Source: Nageia nagi
Lineage: Eukaryota; Pinophyta
DNA: 64,000 nt
Direction: 5' to 3'
Assembly (NCBI GenBank): GCA_050084985.1
Contig: JBITNC010000001.1
Coordinates: forward strand, 69,316,001 to 69,380,000
Positions within the stretch are counted from its first letter, which is position 1. Each line of letters starts with the position of its first letter. Below are positions 23,525 through 33,707 of the stretch, piece by piece. The translations under genes were made by a program, and so were the position numbers. A model generated the notes under the pieces. That model made no database searches. It was not told where the DNA came from and worked only from the letters and a program-made list of their open reading frames with translations.

Positions 23525-26500
23525 ATGGCGACTCTACTTGGATGGAACTTGATCTTTCTTGAGAAAGATTTGAACCTAAGAAAAGATCCTTCAAGATCCA
23601 TTTCTTTTAACTTTTATTGATTATGAGAATAAGGTCTTAGACTAGGAAAGCCAAAGAATTTCCTAACACTATAAGTCCTCCAAAATCTATTAAAAATCAT
23701 ATTAGAAAATGTAAATCTCTCATAGATCTAACTCATATTTTGACCCCCATTGCATTAAATTCAATTTCACATTCCAATCAAAGGAATAGAATCAATCAAC
23801 CTATTCATATGGAACAACAAGATGTACCTCATGTTTATCCAAAATGGAATGCTTCTAGATCTATCCAAATTACAAATCCTTACAAGATTTTGGTGCAAGC
23901 TACTAAAGCTTAGTAACATTGGGATTGTTATGGAAATACCACTTAGGAATACTATCAAGATATCATAGAGATGGTAAAGCAACATAATATAGTACAATAA
24001 TATGTGATACTCATACTACTTGCTATGTCTCTATCTACAAAACTTTTAGATTGGTATCGATTACTTTCAACCAATTCCATATCTATATGGGGCTAGCTTG
24101 CAAAACCCTTGATTCTCTAGTTTAATGATGTTGGTGATCCTTACTCTTTGTTATCTCAAGTTACTATCATATAGAGAGATACTATGGAGAATATATCTAA
24201 CTTCAACCTTATATTTGTTAATTCTTGGGCTAGAATCCCCTTGGCTATACAACAACACTCTTACATGGATTTAATGTTTTATCTAAAAGCTTATACTCTT
24301 GATCTAGCTACTAGGATCTAAATGATTGATCCTCAATAATTTTTTGAGATTCATAAAGATACTTTACAAGATAAACCTACCCATAATTCAATATGAAAGC
24401 TTCCTCCAATGGTGTTTATAGCTATAACATATGCACCCTCTTCTTCCATGTAATCTCCAATGTGAAATCATCCTCCCCCACCTATAGCTTAAGTACCTTA
24501 GGTGAAGTTTTCAATACTGCAACCTCAACTTGCCCTACCCATTTCATAGCTACAACTCACTTTGCTTATGCTTAATCCATAATTATCACTTCCTCAACCT
24601 ACTTCTAGTAGTAATGTACATTAGTAAGAAAATACCAACCAAATAAATATTGTTGAATTGGATTCTTTGGTGAGCACTCTATCTAACTAAAGAATAGTTG
24701 AATAAAGAGTAGCCTAGATGAGATATTATTATAATTAGATGGATTATGGAGGATATTATAGGAAGTATCCTTTATCTGTAAGATATCAACCACCATAGTA
24801 GAGAGAGCCCCCTTGATCTAAAGTCTATATATCCTTGAGGCATATAATCCTCCATCTAATTAAGATTGGTGTAGGGTCTATAATGACCCTCATATTTAGA
24901 ATTCTTATTCCATCTATCAACATCAGGTGATGTTATCAAATAATGTAGGGTCCATACTAGTTATTATGTATATGAAGCTATATTAGAAGCCAATTTTATG
25001 ATTCTCTTGGAATATTTTAATAGAGCAATTGAAACTAGGTCTATGGCTAGATAGTTTCCACCCTAAAGGAAAATTTAATCTCACCCTACTAATCCTAATC
25101 AATCACCATCAGTTTCATATCCCAAGTTACCATCAAAGAGGCCTTTAGGAGAATATGCTTCCATGAATAAATTTTGCCAAAAAATTAGGTTCTAAAAAAA
25201 TATTAATTAATCAACCTTGTACTTCCCCACAGATCCAAGAAAGGGAGAAGGTAGCTAAGATATTTAGATACCCCTCTATAACAAGGGCCCAAAGAGAAGA
25301 AATAGATCAGTCCTACAAAAAGAAATATCTATATGAGAGCTTTTTTAATTTTTCCATACAACATTATTGATGAGTTGAAGAGTATACCATCAAGAGTATC
25401 ACTATTTTATGCTTTATGCATTCCCAAATAGATTGACCTATTGAAGGAAGCAATTATGATCCACACTAAAGTAGATGATATCTAGAATTATAATCTAGAT
25501 GCAGATACAAAGTTTCTAGGTATGGGTAAAAATAGACCTCCTCCTTTCTACATTTTCCTTGAGTTGGAAGGATAAATTATCCATAATTATGTGATAGATT
25601 CAAGGGTGACCATGAATGTTATTCCAAACAAGGTATCTGATGTCATAGGATTAACCTACATTAAAGAATCCCTTAGAATTTTGTAGTTGGATGGTACTAA
25701 TGTTACAACCATTGGTGTAGTGAAAGATATCATAATGAAGCTTCACAAATGTCTAAGAGTCTTAGTTTTTTAGGATGTAATAGTTGTAAACCATCCCCTT
25801 ATGTTTGGTTTATTTCTATTAAGATAGTTTACATTTAAACTAGTAGGGTGCCTAGCTATGCATTATTCCCATATAAATACTCCTTTCAAGAATAAAATAT
25901 TTAACATTTCTATTGAGCCTATTACAAGGATTATCACTGAGAAACTCCCTCAAGTAATCCTAATAGGTGAGAAGGCTTTATTAACTAATGCTATTGAAAT
26001 AGAATTTTATTTTGTAGATTTATTTTCTAAACTCATAATCAAATAGATTGAGAGTAAGAGCATAGGAAACTATGTAATTATTGAAGAGATAATTGATCTT
26101 TTGGCCCTCACTCTTTAGGAACTAAGGGAATAAAAGTTGCAGATAATGCACTTTAATGGACAAAAATCAAAGAATGCTATTGGTACTAGGGTTTTCTTGT
26201 AGTCCCCTTTCAATGAGAGAAAGAGATATTCCTTTTGTCTAACTTGTAGTTGTACAAATAATGCACAAAATATGAAGCCCTATGTTTTGGGTTGGAATAA
26301 GCAAAGAATATAAAGATAAAATGTTTAATCATTTTTGGTGACTCTAAACTAGTTATCAACCAAGTAACCAATATATATTCATCAAAGCATCATTATCTCA
26401 AAAATTATAGAAATAGAGTATAAGATTTGTTGAAAAGTTTCAATGCTCTCAATTTTATGGTAGTCCTTAGAGATCATCATAGTGAAGTTGATGCCTTATC

Positions 26501-29079
26501 TTAGAAAGGATCAAAATTTGATTCCACTCATCATTGGTTAAGGAGAAAAGGTATCCAACTAATTTTTAAGCCTTCTATGCTAGACAATAATTAGTTTTAG
26601 TAAGTTTTTGATAGTGATGAAGACATAAATGCTTTCCTAGCTACATAATTCTTATGTTCAAATAACCAAGAGTTACTAGTTGAGGCTTTTAGAGAAGAAG
26701 ATGTGTTACAATTAAGGAACAATACCTTGCCAAAAGGTGTTATAGCATTTTAAAATTTCTTCAATTAAGAATAGAAAAGATTATAGCTTCTCCCAATAAC
26801 TTTAAAGAGTTAGAGATAGCTCCTAATAAAGTTCTAAAAATTGGCATAAGCAACTCATCTAAAAATATTTTAGAGATAGCTAAACTCATGAAGGATTTTG
26901 TTGGTATCATGGCCTATAGCTATGATGAATTAAAGGTGTTCAACAAAATATATCATCCAAAACACCATTAAGATGAAGGAAGGAGTAATCCCTTTCTAGA
27001 AAAAACATAGGCTATTTAATCATAAAATTGAGGTGATAATGCAATAGGAGATTCAAATTTTTTTCAACAACAGATCATATATCCTATCAAACATTCTACC
27101 TAGGTGGCCAATATGATGCTAGTTAAGAAGAAGAATAGAGATATTAGGCTATGTGTAGATTTATTGAATCTTAACAAAACCTTTCTTAAGGATAATTACC
27201 CTTTACCCCCCATGGAATAGATTCTTCACATTATTGCAAGATCTAAATTTTTCTCTTTCCTTGATGGCTTCTTTAGTTATAATTAGATCTAGGTAAAGGA
27301 TAACGACCAACACAAAACTGCATTCACTATAAAGTAGGGTACATTTGCTTTCCAATGAATGCCATTTGGTCTATCCAATGCTAAAAGAACATTTCAAATG
27401 GAAATGGAATATGCATTCAAAGAGTTAATCAACAAATCTATTTTGGTATATTTAGATGATATTATAATTTTTTTTTTTAAATGAAGAATGATCACTTACA
27501 ACATCTCTAGAAAACTTTCTTGAAGTGCCAATAATTGAAAATTTCATTGAATCAAAGGAAATCTATCTTTGTTGTGAATCACAAAAAGTTACTGAGACAT
27601 ATAATCTTGAAATATGAATTCTCCATTGATCTAGAGAGGATGGAATCCATTTCCAAGCTTTCCATTCCATATAATATCAATAATTTGCAAGCCTTTTTGG
27701 GTTAAAATCAATTTTGTAAGAAGGTTCATTCAAGATTTTGTAGGTATTATCCAACCTAAATAGAATTATGCAAAGATAATGTTCCTTTCAAATGGATGCC
27801 AGAACAAGTGAGGGTTTTTGAATAGATAAAATTTACTATTATGTTCACTCCAGTCTTAAAGAATTTATATTTTTCAAAGAACTTTATCTTATATGCATAT
27901 GAATTAGAAAACACCATTGCTATATTTCTAACATAAAAAGGAGATAAGCATGATAAGTGCCCAATAGCCTTATTCAACCAAACCCTACATGGAGCTAAGG
28001 AGAGATATGGATTTATTTAAAAATAAGTGTTCACTATCATGAAATCCCTTAACAAGTTCAAGTACTATATTTCCTAGAATAAGATTATAGTACTTACCAC
28101 CCACCCAAATGTTTGGAGCTATATTATGTGAGGTGAAATAGATTCTAACAAAATTAGATGGATTACTAAGATTCTACAAAATAATATAGAAATTCATCCA
28201 ACCAAAGTGGTTAAGGGAATAGCTCTTTGCAATTAGTTAAAAAAGGATTAAATCTCTGATTAAATCATGATTATCAAAGTAGAAAGTGAAGATAAAGAAC
28301 TTTTGGAAGATTTAGGTAATTGGATAACTCAAATTTGTACATACTTTGCTAGTGGTAGACTCCTTCTTGAGCTTAATTCCTCTTAAAGGAGGAGATTCAA
28401 ATTAAATGAACTCAATAACTATATGATAGAATATGTATTGTATAGAAAAAATCATGATGGAATGCTATTGAGATGCATCCATCTAGAGAAATTGAAAGAG
28501 GTTTTGAAAGAGTTCCATTCAGGTTTCTCCAAAGGTGACTACTTAAGATATACCACTACTACTAAACTTTTATAGAAAGGTTTTTATTAGCCTTCCTTAT
28601 ACATAGATTCATTTTAGATTTCTAAAGAATGTGATAAGTGCCATAGATTTGTGCAAAAAATAAGAATGGCATCAATGCCATTATAACCTATTACTATAGA
28701 AGAGCATATTTCTAACTAAGGACCTTGGATTAATCATTCCAATGGCATGCCTTTATAGTTACTCAACCAATACAAGATGAATGGTGTAGATCCATTGTAG
28801 GTGAGGATGTTTGATCTTATCTATTTAGATCAAATTTGGAAGAATTTGTATAAAGAAATCTAGAAGAGGAATAGCATGGTTAAAAAATGTTTAACAAGAG
28901 GTATGCATTTGATGTCACTTTCAATTCTAAATACTTGGTACTTAAATAGGATGAAGATAGAGCCAAGCCAAGACATCATCGCAAGTTTGATTCCCTATGG
29001 TCTAGCTCATATACCATTTTCCAAGCAATCCAATAAAATGCATTTGATTTGGAGGGATCATATGGTCAGATCCTTCTGA
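23525..29079 (+). pseudogene. Tat-type Gypsy gag-pol remnant with extra RNase H
   Basis: A probable gag start is the ATG at 23525 (MATLLGWNL). Gag pieces are readable at about 23880-24370 (LLDWYRLLSTNSI, NFNLIFVNSWARIP). Protease pieces are at 25540-26040 (PPPFYIFLELEG with a degraded DS motif). An archaeal-like RNase H follows at about 26140-26520 (HFNGQKSKN, FGDSKLVINQV, LRDHHSEVDALS). RT is at about 27110-27470 ([28 protein letters not shown]). A conventional RNase H is at 27780-28150 and the integrase zinc region at 28400-28690. The integrase catalytic core is missing, and the C-terminal part follows directly at 28790-29079. Stops are abundant throughout. Confidence 0.85.
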
Positions 29080-29195
29080 TCATGATCAACAACTAGCATT
29101 TGAATTTGTATATCACCCATTAAATATATAAGTGTATTAAATATAAATATTGTATATATTTTATATTTTAGTTTTTCTATTGCATAATTTTTAAG

Positions 29196-29399
29196 ATGAA
29201 TCTTACATTGATTAAGGTAGTTAAATTCCTTTTATTCCTTTTAATCTCATATGATATTTATGCCTTAACCATTTTTCCTCCATATTTTTCAACAACAATG
29301 AGTTTAGGGTTTTCAAATCTTCCTACAATTCCTTTCTTCAAGGCCTATTCCTCTAGCCAAATCTATAAATTTTTGTCAAAATGGTTAAGTTTTTGGTAG
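29196..29399 (+). CDS. 67-aa open frame, hydrophobic N-terminus, unknown
   Basis: The frame starts MNLTLIKVVKFLLFLLISY, which resembles a signal peptide or membrane segment, and continues with a Pro/Ser/Phe-rich part. It lies downstream of the integrase remnant, where some plant Gypsy elements carry an extra ORF. It is short, AT-rich and has no family signature, so it may be chance. I would not treat it as a gene without expression or homologues. Confidence 0.2.
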   Translation: MNLTLIKVVKFLLFLLISYDIYALTIFPPYFSTTMSLGFSNLPTIPFFKAYSSSQIYKFLSKWLSFW

Positions 29400-29817
29400 C
29401 TCACAGCATAATTAGAGATAAAAATGAAATTTTTTTTGATATCAATATATTAAAAACCATGTATATTTTAAAGCTAAACCCTTTAAAGCTAATAATACCA
29501 AAGTCAAATCCTTATGCGATATCCTATACAAACTAATTTCATTGTACCTTTCTTGTGGGAAAGGTGTTACTGATGTCCCAAGTTAGTCAAAGCCCTAGCC
29601 CCCCTCATAAAGGTTTAAATAAAAAATATATTAAATAGCAAAAGAGTTAGAATCTTGGACCTAAGTTACTTTTCTCTATATAAGGATCTATTCCAACTAG
29701 ATGATACAAATCCCTAGGTTAGTGTGAAAGTGGATAAATCCCCCCAATGAGAAGAAGACATTTTATGAAATTTCAAGGTTTAAACTTGACTTATTATGAT
29801 GATCATGGTATTATTGG
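29381..29817 (+). pseudogene. Unidentified coding-like sequence, 5' part
   Basis: A frame opening with MVKFLVAHSIIRDKNEI at 29381 stays readable for about 48 codons. Coding-like segments then continue in shifted frames: CDILYKLISLYL near 29517 and YFSLYKDLFQLDD near 29667. The final frame before the Gypsy-H insertion reads YDDHGIIG. If one copy of a 5-bp target duplication is removed, this same frame resumes as GEKDIQIIQ at about 63017. I do not recognise the protein. It could be a 3' ORF of the Tat-type element or part of an unrelated element or gene. Confidence 0.4.
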
Positions 29818-30418
29818 TGATCTAAATTGGATCATGTTTGGTTTATCTCTATAGGAGAAGTACTCATCCCAAAGGTATCTATGTTTTGAGATTGATCAAA
29901 TGCTAAAATCTAGAGATGATTAGTGATAAAAAACACATCATTAATAACCTAAGTATACTATTTTTAAGCCATTAATAGCCTACATTTTGATAAGTTAGTA
30001 ATGGAAGTTGAAGGGGCATTGATGATTTAGATAGTTGAGTAGTTTAGGATCATCAAATGGCATCTTAAAGACATTTCCAAGCCTATTTAATAGCACACTT
30101 CTCTCTTGATTCATAATCTTAGCTTAAAGAGTTTTGAGGTTTTGGAATTGTAAATATTTGAAGGAAGACTAAGAGTCATTCCAAAATATTTATAGTTTTA
30201 AAGTTGTTCTTACTATAGGAGATTGTAGTAGTGTTATGGGAGATGGTATTGCCATTTTTTTATGGTTTTCTCTATATGCATGTAATATTATAATTTCCAT
30301 AGACAATGAGAGGGGAAGGCTCAAATTCCATTCTATATTAACCTATATTGGATGAACTAAGGTAAAATCATTATGTTGATCTTGTTGTGTATGATTAGAA
30401 TTATTAATTTATAGTTTT
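29818..30418 (+). repeat. 5' LTR of Gypsy-H, first part
   Basis: It starts TGATCTAAATTGG and aligns with 62290 onward, for example GTACTCATCCCAAAGGTAT and TTGATTCATAATCTTAGC, present in both. It is cut at 30418 by the Copia array; its last five bases, gtttt, are one copy of the target duplication. Confidence 0.85.
30414..30418 (+). other. Target-site duplication gtttt, left copy
   Basis: These are the five bases directly before LTR1, identical to 46622-46626. The uninterrupted Gypsy-H LTR has a single gtttt at 62888-62892 in the same context. Confidence 0.95.
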
Positions 30419-30669
30419 TGTTGAAGTATGTGTGACTGAGAAGTGTGATTGTAATTGTTGTCAACAAGATATTGATCGGGTTCCGGAGGATTAACTAAGT
30501 TCTGGAAGTGAAGAGAGACTGTTTGATCGGGTTCCGGAGGTTTAACTGGGTTCCGGAAGTTTGACTATGTTCCAGAAGAGAAGAGTGACTGTAGTGATTG
30601 AGTTCCGGACGTTTAACTAAGTTCCGGAAGAGAAGTGTGATTGGTCGGGTTCCGGAGGATTGACCGAGA

Positions 30670-31040
30670 TGACGTCAACGATTTCGGGCTTTCACTTAGA
30701 ACCGGGATCCGGAAGAAATGAGGTCAGCAAAGAGTGATAAAAGAGTCCGGAGATAAAAGTCCGGAAATGATGACATCATGAGGAAAGAGTTATACTCTGT
30801 TTCCGGAGTCCGGAAGTGATGACATCATGATGCAGAGTTCAAAAGTCCGGAGGTCAAGGTCCGGAGACAAAAGTCCGGAGGTCAAGGTCCAGAGATAAAG
30901 ATCCGGAGATACACGTTCGGAGGTAAAGGTCCGGAGATAAAAATCCGGAGATACATGTCCGAAGATAAAAGTCCGGAAATGATGACATCATGCGAGAAGC
31001 GTCTTACTCTATTTCCGGAGTCCGGAGAACGATGACATCA
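30670..31040 (+). promoter_or_regulatory. Cluster of bZIP-type palindromes in U3
   Basis: TGACGTCA, a perfect CRE/TGA-factor-type palindrome, is at 30670-30677. Four TGACATCA near-copies are at 30771, 30820, 30983 and 31033. The same sites occur in LTR2 (first at 37855) and LTR3. Plant bZIP factors bind ACGT-core palindromes; binding here is inferred, not shown. Confidence 0.45.
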
Positions 31041-31397
31041 CGATGTATACAGAAAACATCCGGTAAGCTAGGAAAGAGTCCGGAACAATCAGAAATACCA
31101 TTATGAAGGAGAAAAGAGTCTGAAATCGTAAGAAATACCATAATGAAGAATAAAAGAGTCCGAAATTAGCTGAAATCCGTGGAGAAAGAAGTATACCTAT
31201 CTAAACAGCTCCGTTTGAGAAATAGAAGCATTCGTCAGTTACAAACAAGGATTCTTTTGATAACGTATAATGGTAGGAACAGTTTCCTGGAGTGTTCTTG
31301 ATGCGTAACGGTTAAGTACAGGAATGATGTGAAGAATGGATAAAAAGAAAAGGAGCAAAGAGTTGCAGCGGGGATCAGAAGAGTAGAAGTAATAAGT

Positions 31398-31600
31398 GCA
31401 CAGCTCGAGGAGAGAAGTAGCTGAGATTGCACAGCTTGAGAATAATGCAAGTAATGAGTGCACAGCTCGAGGAGAGAAGAAGCTGAGATTGCACAGCTGG
31501 AGGACAATGCAAGTTATGATTGCACAGCTCGAGGAGAAAGGAAGTTATGAGTGCACAGCTCGAGGAAAGTGGTAGTTGCGGTTTCACAGCTCAAGGAGAA
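31398..31600 (+). repeat. 31-bp-period array of CACAGCTCGAGG (7 units)
   Basis: The motif (G/T)CACAGCTCGAGG or a close variant starts at 31398, 31429, 31460, 31491, 31522, 31553 and 31584, a spacing of exactly 31 bp each time. Intervening bases vary more than the motif. The array ends about 26 bp before a TATA-like site. Copies are at 38582-38784 and 45768-45970. The old family-A LTR at 1306-3028 lacks it. Confidence 0.9.
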
Positions 31601-31625
31601 GTGAAGCAGGTAATGGGATATGCAG

Positions 31626-31633
31626 ATATAAGA
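31626..31633 (+). promoter_or_regulatory. TATA-like site of array LTR
   Basis: ATATAAGA lies just downstream of the 31-bp array. If used, transcription would start near 31655-31665 and the hairpin run would fall in R/U5. This is inferred from position only. Confidence 0.35.
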
Positions 31634-31824
31634 GTTGGTTTCTCGGTGTAATAGGTAAGGGGTGAATAGAGGCAAAGTGTGTGTGGAGTATGTGATGAGA
31701 AGTATGTGAAGTAAAGTATGCAAACGCAGGTAATTGCATGAATGTGATGAGCAGAGAAGTGAGTGAAAGCAAGTGCTGTGTGTAAAGTGAAGTATCTGAA
31801 GAGCATGAAGTGAGCATTAGAGCT

Positions 31825-32068
31825 AGACCATTGAGGGTCTTCTAGAACTGAATTCTTTTCTCCCTTTTGAATGTTGTATCAAGTGGGTGCTTGATAAGTG
31901 GTAGTGGGTGCTACCCTTCACAGTTGGTGCTGTGAATGAGAGAGCTGGAGTTGGTGCTCCAAGCAGTTGGTGCTGCTATTCTCAGAGTGGTAGTTGGTGC
32001 TACCCTTCACAGTCGGTGCTGTGAATTTGTAAGCTCTCTTTTATGGCTGGATTTGGATTGGTTTCCAA
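31825..32068 (+). other. Run of nine short hairpins, seven with TNGGTG loop
   Basis: Stem-loops are: AGACC/GGTCT (31825), TATCAAG-TGGGTG-CTTGATA (31877), GGTAG-TGGGTG-CTACC (31900), TTCACAG-TTGGTG-CTGTGAA (31917), TGGAG-TTGGTG-CTCCA (31946), AGCAG-TTGGTG-CTGCT (31962), GGTAG-TTGGTG-CTACC (31989), TTCACAG-TCGGTG-CTGTGAA (32006) and TTGGA-TTGGTT-TCCAA (32053). All loops are six bases. Seven share AG-TNGGTG-CT while their outer stems differ but still pair. Copies in LTR2 and LTR3 are at 39009-39252 and 46195-46438. A wider stem, GATGTA/TACATC, follows near 32084-32114. Confidence 0.85.
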
Positions 32069-32254
32069 GCAGTCTTGTTCGGGGATGTAGCCAATCTGGT
32101 GAACCTCGTTACATCTGGTGTTGTGTGATGTGCTGGTGTGATTGCTTAGTTTTCTCTGGTTTTTAATCTATCGTTATTTAAGAAGATTAAATTGATTATT
32201 TTTATATATACTGATTCACCCCCCCCCTCTCAGTGTCACTTGAAGTCCAACAAT

Positions 32255-32267
32255 TGGTATCAGAGCC
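32255..32267 (+). other. Primer-binding site, internal 1
   Basis: TGGTATCAGAGCC lies two bases after LTR1. It is the standard initiator-Met tRNA primer site of plant Copia elements. Confidence 0.95.
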
Positions 32268-32316
32268 AAGTTCCTAAGTAGGCTATAACAGCTAAGGAGA
32301 TCCGGATAGTGGCACT

Positions 32317-33498
32317 ATGGCAAGCGGAGAAGGTTTCTCATCTAACAAGGCACCGCTCTTTGATGGAACCAATTATGGGTTCTGGAAAATCCGAATGAAG
32401 ACTTATCTCAGTGCATTGGGTTTTGGTACTTGGGATGCCGTTAAAAGGGGTTACACTCCTCCCCCTACAGGTCCACAAGATGAAGCAGAAAGAAAGGCTT
32501 TTGAATATGATGCCAAAGCAAGAAACGCTCTAATGTGTGGTCTTGTGGACAGCGAACTAGTAAAAGTTATGGCATGCAAGTCTGCTAAAGAAATATGGAA
32601 TAAATTGAAAAGCATTCACGAAGGAGATGACAAAGTCAAAGAAGCAAAACTCCAAACACATAGAGCTCAATTCGAAGGTCTAAAGATGAATGAAGATGAA
32701 ACCATCGAAGCCTACATGCTAAGAGTAAATGAAATTACTAATGCGATCAGAGGCCTTGGAGAAGAGATTGAAGATCATGTCATCGTAAAAAAGGTACTGC
32801 GATCTCTCACATCTCGCTTTGACTCAAAAGTGTCTGCTATTGAAGAAGCGAAAAATTTGAAAACTTTTAGCATGGATGAATTGCATGGATCGCTAACTGC
32901 TTATGAAATGAGGATCGGAAAAATAAAACATTCAAAAAAGGAAGCAGCGTTTAAAACCTGTAGCAGTACCAAAGCCAAAGTAGATACTGACGATGAGGAA
33001 CAATCAGATGAAGCAGAAGCAAACTTCATCAGAAAGCTAAAAAGGGGAAAAGGTAAGTATAAAGGCAAACTGCCTTTTAAATGTTTTAATTGCGGTGGTA
33101 TTGGTCATTTTATCTCAAAGTGTCCATATAGAAAATCTGATAAAGATGATCAAGAATCGTATTTTGAGAAAAACCGCAAGATGAAATCTCAGGCTCGAAA
33201 TAGAAAGTCAAATAGACAGAGCCTCTTATCTAAAAATGAAGGCTCCACTAGTGATGATTCCAGTAACGAATCAGAAAAGGAATACAATGAGTCATTGTTT
33301 ATGGCATTTGAAGAAAAACTGAATGTAAATAATCAAAATGACCAAAAACATAAGAAGGAAGAGACAGATGAAGAAGATGACTGTGAGATTGAGATTGACA
33401 TTGAAGAAGAACTAATGACAGCATTGAATGAATTGAATAAAGAAGTAAAGAAAAATAGATACTCTCAAAAAGGTATGATGATGCAAGTACTACTGTAG
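32317..33498 (+). CDS. Copia gag, internal 1 (frameshifted C-terminus)
   Basis: This is the structural capsid/nucleocapsid protein that packages element RNA in cytoplasmic particles. The start MASGEGFSSNKAPLFDG lies 50 bases after the primer site. A UBN2-type capsid region covers about residues 15-200 (NYGFWKIRMKTYLSA) and a CCHC zinc knuckle lies near 256 (CFNCGGIGHFISKC), followed by a Lys/Arg-rich and then an acidic tail. It is identical to the internal-2 gag up to residue 379, where a 1-bp difference in AAAAATAG shifts the frame. The last 14 residues are therefore out of frame and the link to pol is lost. Confidence 0.9.
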   Translation: MASGEGFSSNKAPLFDGTNYGFWKIRMKTYLSALGFGTWDAVKRGYTPPPTGPQDEAERKAFEYDAKARNALMCGLVDSELVKVMACKSAKEIWNKLKSIHEGDDKVKEAKLQTHRAQFEGLKMNEDETIEAYMLRVNEITNAIRGLGEEIEDHVIVKKVLRSLTSRFDSKVSAIEEAKNLKTFSMDELHGSLTAYEMRIGKIKHSKKEAAFKTCSSTKAKVDTDDEEQSDEAEANFIRKLKRGKGKYKGKLPFKCFNCGGIGHFISKCPYRKSDKDDQESYFEKNRKMKSQARNRKSNRQSLLSKNEGSTSDDSSNESEKEYNESLFMAFEEKLNVNNQNDQKHKKEETDEEDDCEIEIDIEEELMTALNELNKEVKKNRYSQKGMMMQVLL

Positions 33499-33707
33499 AA
33501 AACCTAAAAATAGAAGTCGAAGAATCCAAGAGGATAAATGAGAGTTTAGAGGAACAGCTTCTCGAGAAAGTTAAGAATTGTAGTAAGCTCGAAGAAGAAA
33601 TAACCGGGCTACGTATACAACTAGAGGAAGTAACCAAGAAAATCAGTTCCTTTGAATATCTAGAAGGAAGGTCGACCAAACTTAGTGAAATCATCAACAG
33701 TCAAAGA

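Larger units (their letters stand above)
22775..29817 (+). mobile_element. Decayed Tat-type Ty3/Gypsy element
   Basis: A degraded gag-protease-RNase H-RT-RNase H-integrase region runs along the plus strand. The archaeal-like second RNase H marks the Tat group of plant Gypsy elements. The 700 bases before gag (22775-23470) probably hold LTR or leader sequence, but no second LTR copy is in the window to prove it. The right end of the region is cut by the Gypsy-H insertion at 29818. An unidentified coding-like sequence begins about 300 bases after integrase and appears to continue at 63017. Confidence 0.75.
30419..32252 (+). repeat. LTR1 of Copia array (1834 bp)
   Basis: It starts TGTTGAAG and ends GTCCAACA, directly before the primer-binding site. 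In order it contains TCCGGA-rich direct repeats (30475-31015), bZIP-like palindromes, a 31-bp-period array (31398-31600), a TATA-like site (31626), a hairpin run (31825-32068) and a poly-C tract of nine near 32219-32227. Confidence 0.95.

Noticed and set aside
29196-29399. Envelope-like protein downstream of integrase
   Set aside because: Only a hydrophobic N-terminus supports it; too short and AT-rich for a claim, so it is listed as an unknown frame only.
31398-31600. CRISPR-like regular repeat spacing
   Set aside because: Only a ~13-bp motif is conserved, spacers are similar to each other, and the locus is a plant LTR.
31235-31817. Overlapping minus-strand open frames rich in Ser/Leu/Cys, repeated in all three LTRs
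   Set aside because: They mirror the CACAGCTCGAGG array and AT-poor LTR sequence; several frames are open at once, as expected of repeats.
31936-32166. 76-aa plus-strand frame across the hairpin run
   Set aside because: The sequence is explained by inverted repeats; it lies in the LTR and has no family signature.
32255-32267. tRNA gene suggested by the TGGTATCAGAGCC match
   Set aside because: It is complementary to the tRNA 3' end, as a primer-binding site must be; no cloverleaf is nearby.
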